Source: Ascoidea asiatica (lineage: Eukaryota; Ascomycota; Saccharomycetes; Ascoideales; Ascoideaceae). Taken from it: a stretch of DNA of 64,000 nucleotides. The number at the start of each line of letters is the position of its first letter. Within the stretch, counting starts at the first letter, position 1. The notes beneath the pieces are model-generated. The model searched no databases. It saw only the letters and a list, made by a program, of their open reading frames with translations, and had not been told where the DNA came from. Where the stretch lies: the NCBI GenBank assembly GCA_001600695.1, contig BCKQ01000013.1:186001-250000 (forward strand). Reading direction: 5' to 3'. The translations under genes were made by a program, and so were the position numbers. Below are positions 61,561-64,000 of this stretch, in pieces.

Positions 61561-63338
61561 ATTTATTGAATTGATTAAGTTTTCTTGATATTACAAAATA
61601 TAACCTTCAAAGTTTTAAATTTCAAAATAAAGTAAAAAAAATTTTGGAATTTTTTTGTATGGTTCTATTATTTATTCATTGAATAATTCGATGTAAAGGT
61701 AATTCCAAAAAAAGGATATTTTTTTTCTCTCTCCATGAATTTCTTTATTATAATATATTATTTGATTTTTTTTCATTGTTTGTTGTTGTTATTATTGTTA
61801 TTGTTGTTGTTGTTAGTTTGTTTTTTTTCTTTTCTTTGCCAGTTTTTATTATTTTTTATTAATTTTTATTAAATGATTTCCGTTCGTTGTTATCTATTTT
61901 GTTAAAGATATTTTAAATCCTTTGAAGGAAAACCTTTACTAGAACTATAGAAGGAATTGAAAAGGTTTCAAAAGTTTTGATATCCACATATTCAGTTGCT
62001 TTTCTATTTATTTTGTTCAATTGCTGCTTATTGTTTGTTGTAAATAATACAATAATCTTGAATTTGAATTTAAATTAAAATAGAAACTAAAGCTAAACCA
62101 GAAATAAAAAGAAGACAATTAATATTATAGAAGAGAAGAAAGAAAGAAAGAGAAAAAAAATTGTATTTGTACTTTATGAAAAAAGCGTGTTAAAATAAAA
62201 ATAAATAAAAATTGCTCACATTTATCAGACTAATTAATAAAAGCAGATCTAGAATAGATTTTGTTGACATTTGTATATTTATTTATATAGTTGAATAGTT
62301 GAATAGTTGTAGTTAGTAAAATAAAAATAAAAAAAATAAATATTTAAGAGCATAATAATAAATAGAAGCTTGAAATGAAAACTTATTGAAGAATTGTTTC
62401 CTCAACAATCTCGAGTTTGAAATAAACCTTTAAAGTAAAACAGAGTAAAAAGAAGTTAGAGTTATCAGCACAGGAGTAATTTGGAAGCCATAGTCGAAGA
62501 ATCAAACTAACTTTGAATAAATTCAATCACTTTTATCTTTTATTTCTTTTATTTCTTTATTTCTTTATTTCTGATTAATTTTATTATTTCTCGCTCAAAG
62601 AATGCTTTGAGTAACAAGTTTTTGCCTCTGAGAGCTTTCATTGGCCACGAATTGCTGCAAATTCTCGTCTTTGGAAGTTGCTGATAAGAAAAAAAGCTGG
62701 AAAAGGAACCATTTTTGATTTTTTTTGATTAATTTTGATTATTTTTGATTATTTTTGATTAATTTAGATTAAATCAGATTATTTTAGTCAAATTATTTCA
62801 ATTTTAGTTGGATCATGATTCAAGATAGCTTCTGATATGAATGAGAAGAACTCAAGCAAGATCAAAGGAACTCAATTCAATACTAGACCAATTTAAGATT
62901 ATAATTTAGGAAAGCATTGGAGAAATGGCCCCCTATGCTCAAAAGTAGATTTTATTATTGATATCTTTATAATTATCGATGTTTTCACATTTAAAATCTA
63001 TTCAATTGCAAACTCACAGCTGTAATTGAATTGGTTCTTAAAGCTTTTTATCGGGTAAATATATTTTATTATTTCATATATCTTTTATTAGATATCTGAT
63101 AAAAATTGGGTGTAAATAAATGAAATCTATTGAAGATATAATAGAACAGTATCAAGTATGATATATGAATCTATAAATATATAAATGTAAATGATTCTTC
63201 AAATTTTTATATTGGTTTGCAATGATTATCAAATTTTAAACAATAATAATAGTTAATTTCATATTCATATTCATATTTATATTCATATTCTCACAATAAT
63301 TCATTCATATCAATAATATTATAAAACATATTCAAATA
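61561..63338. promoter_or_regulatory. Intergenic region MSN5 to dioxygenase gene
   Basis: No gene is supported in 1.8 kb. After MSN5 come T-rich stretches and TTGTTGTTATT repeats (61775-61815). A slightly GC-richer patch at 62600-62700 contains TCATTGGCC (62637-62645), the same CCAAT-type string as in the CEM1 promoter, followed by ATTTTTGATT repeats (62710-62760). A TACTAAC lies on the minus strand at 62318-62312 but no coding exons flank it. Confidence 0.45.
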
Positions 63339-64000
63339 ATGCCAGCTTTAACTTCAGAAGTAATTAATGGAAATCTTGATAATTCAGTTCCATCTTATGT
63401 TTATGATGAAATTGTTGTACCATTATTAAATGAGATCTTAAAGAAACCAAATTTTAATCCAAATCTTAAATTTGATTTTAATAAGCATGTTATTTTTAAT
63501 CCAGAAACTGATTTTGAAAAATATAAATCAATTTCATTATCAGATATTAATATTAATCATCCAGAAGCTGTTTCAAATTTTGGTTTTACAAAAGCATTTC
63601 CATTATTTAGTGAAGAAGCTGTTGATATGATGAGATTTGAAATTTTTAAAAAAGAAATATTTAATAATTATGGTAGATTAGCAAATTTAACAAAATTTAA
63701 AGGTATTGATGTTCAAATTGGTGGTTATACAAATTTAACACCATTTACATTAGAAGCAACAACAAATTTTAAAGTTATGGAAATTTTTAATAAATATGCA
63801 GAAATTGAATTATCACATATGATTCCATATGAAATTGCTTCAATAAATTTTGGTATAAAAACATTTGAACAAGTTGAAGATGAAAAAAAAAATAAAGAAA
63901 TTTATTTAGCTAAAAATAAAGCAATTTTTGATAAAGAATCTGATTTTGTTAGAGGTTGGCATTGTGATTCAAATAGTTTTAGTTTAATTGTAATGTTATC
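63339..64000 (+). CDS. Putative Fe(II)/2-oxoglutarate dioxygenase (partial, 3' end outside)
   Basis: An open frame from ATG 63339 to the window end (220 codons and two bases). It reads MPALTSEVINGNLDNSVPSYVYDEIVVPLLN, later AVSNFGFTKAFPLFSEEAVDMMRFEIF, LSHMIPYEIASINFG and, at the edge, DFVRGWHCDSNSFSLIVML. The WHCD string before a hydrophobic strand matches the HxD iron-binding pair of fungal 2-oxoglutarate dioxygenases with a double-stranded beta-helix. The distal His and the oxoglutarate Arg would lie beyond the window. The start ATG is the first in frame and follows an A-rich leader. Codon use matches well-expressed neighbours. Substrate is unknown. Confidence 0.6.
   Translation, partial: MPALTSEVINGNLDNSVPSYVYDEIVVPLLNEILKKPNFNPNLKFDFNKHVIFNPETDFEKYKSISLSDININHPEAVSNFGFTKAFPLFSEEAVDMMRFEIFKKEIFNNYGRLANLTKFKGIDVQIGGYTNLTPFTLEATTNFKVMEIFNKYAEIELSHMIPYEIASINFGIKTFEQVEDEKKNKEIYLAKNKAIFDKESDFVRGWHCDSNSFSLIVML

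Noticed and set aside
62312-62318. TACTAAC branch point on the minus strand
   Set aside because: No donor site and no coding exon on either side; the next AG is followed by an early stop in the frames inspected.

Overview
The window looks like a chromosome segment of an ascomycete budding yeast (Saccharomycotina). The evidence is yeast-type gene content (APL5, YPD1, PDS5, CEM1, ORM, RCO1, PRP6 and MSN5 homologues, and a SEO1-like permease), compact genes that are almost all intronless, and one intron with a canonical TACTAAC branch point. Coding DNA is extremely AT-rich: one 60-base line inside PDS5 (25141-25200) has 5 G+C. The proteins are loaded with Asn, Ile, Lys and low-complexity acidic or Asn runs. 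I cannot name the genus. CTG codons are so scarce that the CUG decoding of this yeast cannot be judged here.

Layout, left to right: RNH1 (-, spliced, cut by the window edge), mitochondrial-type ADH (-), a 3-kb gap holding a candidate structured RNA near 3440-3910, a long cytochrome c-like gene (+), APL5 (-), OXR1/TLD (+), KXD1 (-), a frameshifted ORF relic (+), a giant YPD1 (-), a 4.3-kb gap with two GC-rich islands, an unknown gene (+), PDS5 (+), an unknown gene (-), a SEO1-like permease (-), a PPR-like mitochondrial protein (-), CEM1 (+), an unknown Q/N-rich protein (-), an unknown mitochondrial membrane protein (+), ORM1/2 (-), an unknown basic protein (+), an SMR-domain protein (-), RCO1 (+), an EBP1/PA2G4-like protein (+), PRP6 (-), a Myb/SANT-like protein (-), MSN5 (+), and the start of a putative Fe(II)/2-oxoglutarate dioxygenase (+). 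No CRISPR, rRNA, confident tRNA or intact transposon was seen.

The main unexplained signal is in the promoters. Short GC-rich islands sit upstream of very AT-rich genes, the reverse of the usual pattern. In seven of these islands I find a bipartite element with fixed spacing, CC-N8-GGTCTC. It is single in some promoters, doubled at 27-29 bp in others, and forms an eight-unit array at 27/29-bp steps upstream of PDS5. A related four-unit form (CC-N8-GGTCTT and variants) lies between the Myb-like gene and MSN5, mixed with CACATG E-boxes. This fixed spacing suggests binding sites of a general regulatory factor or promoter organiser that I do not recognise. The PDS5 promoter also carries two ACGCGT (MCB) sites, which fits G1/S control of a cohesin regulator.
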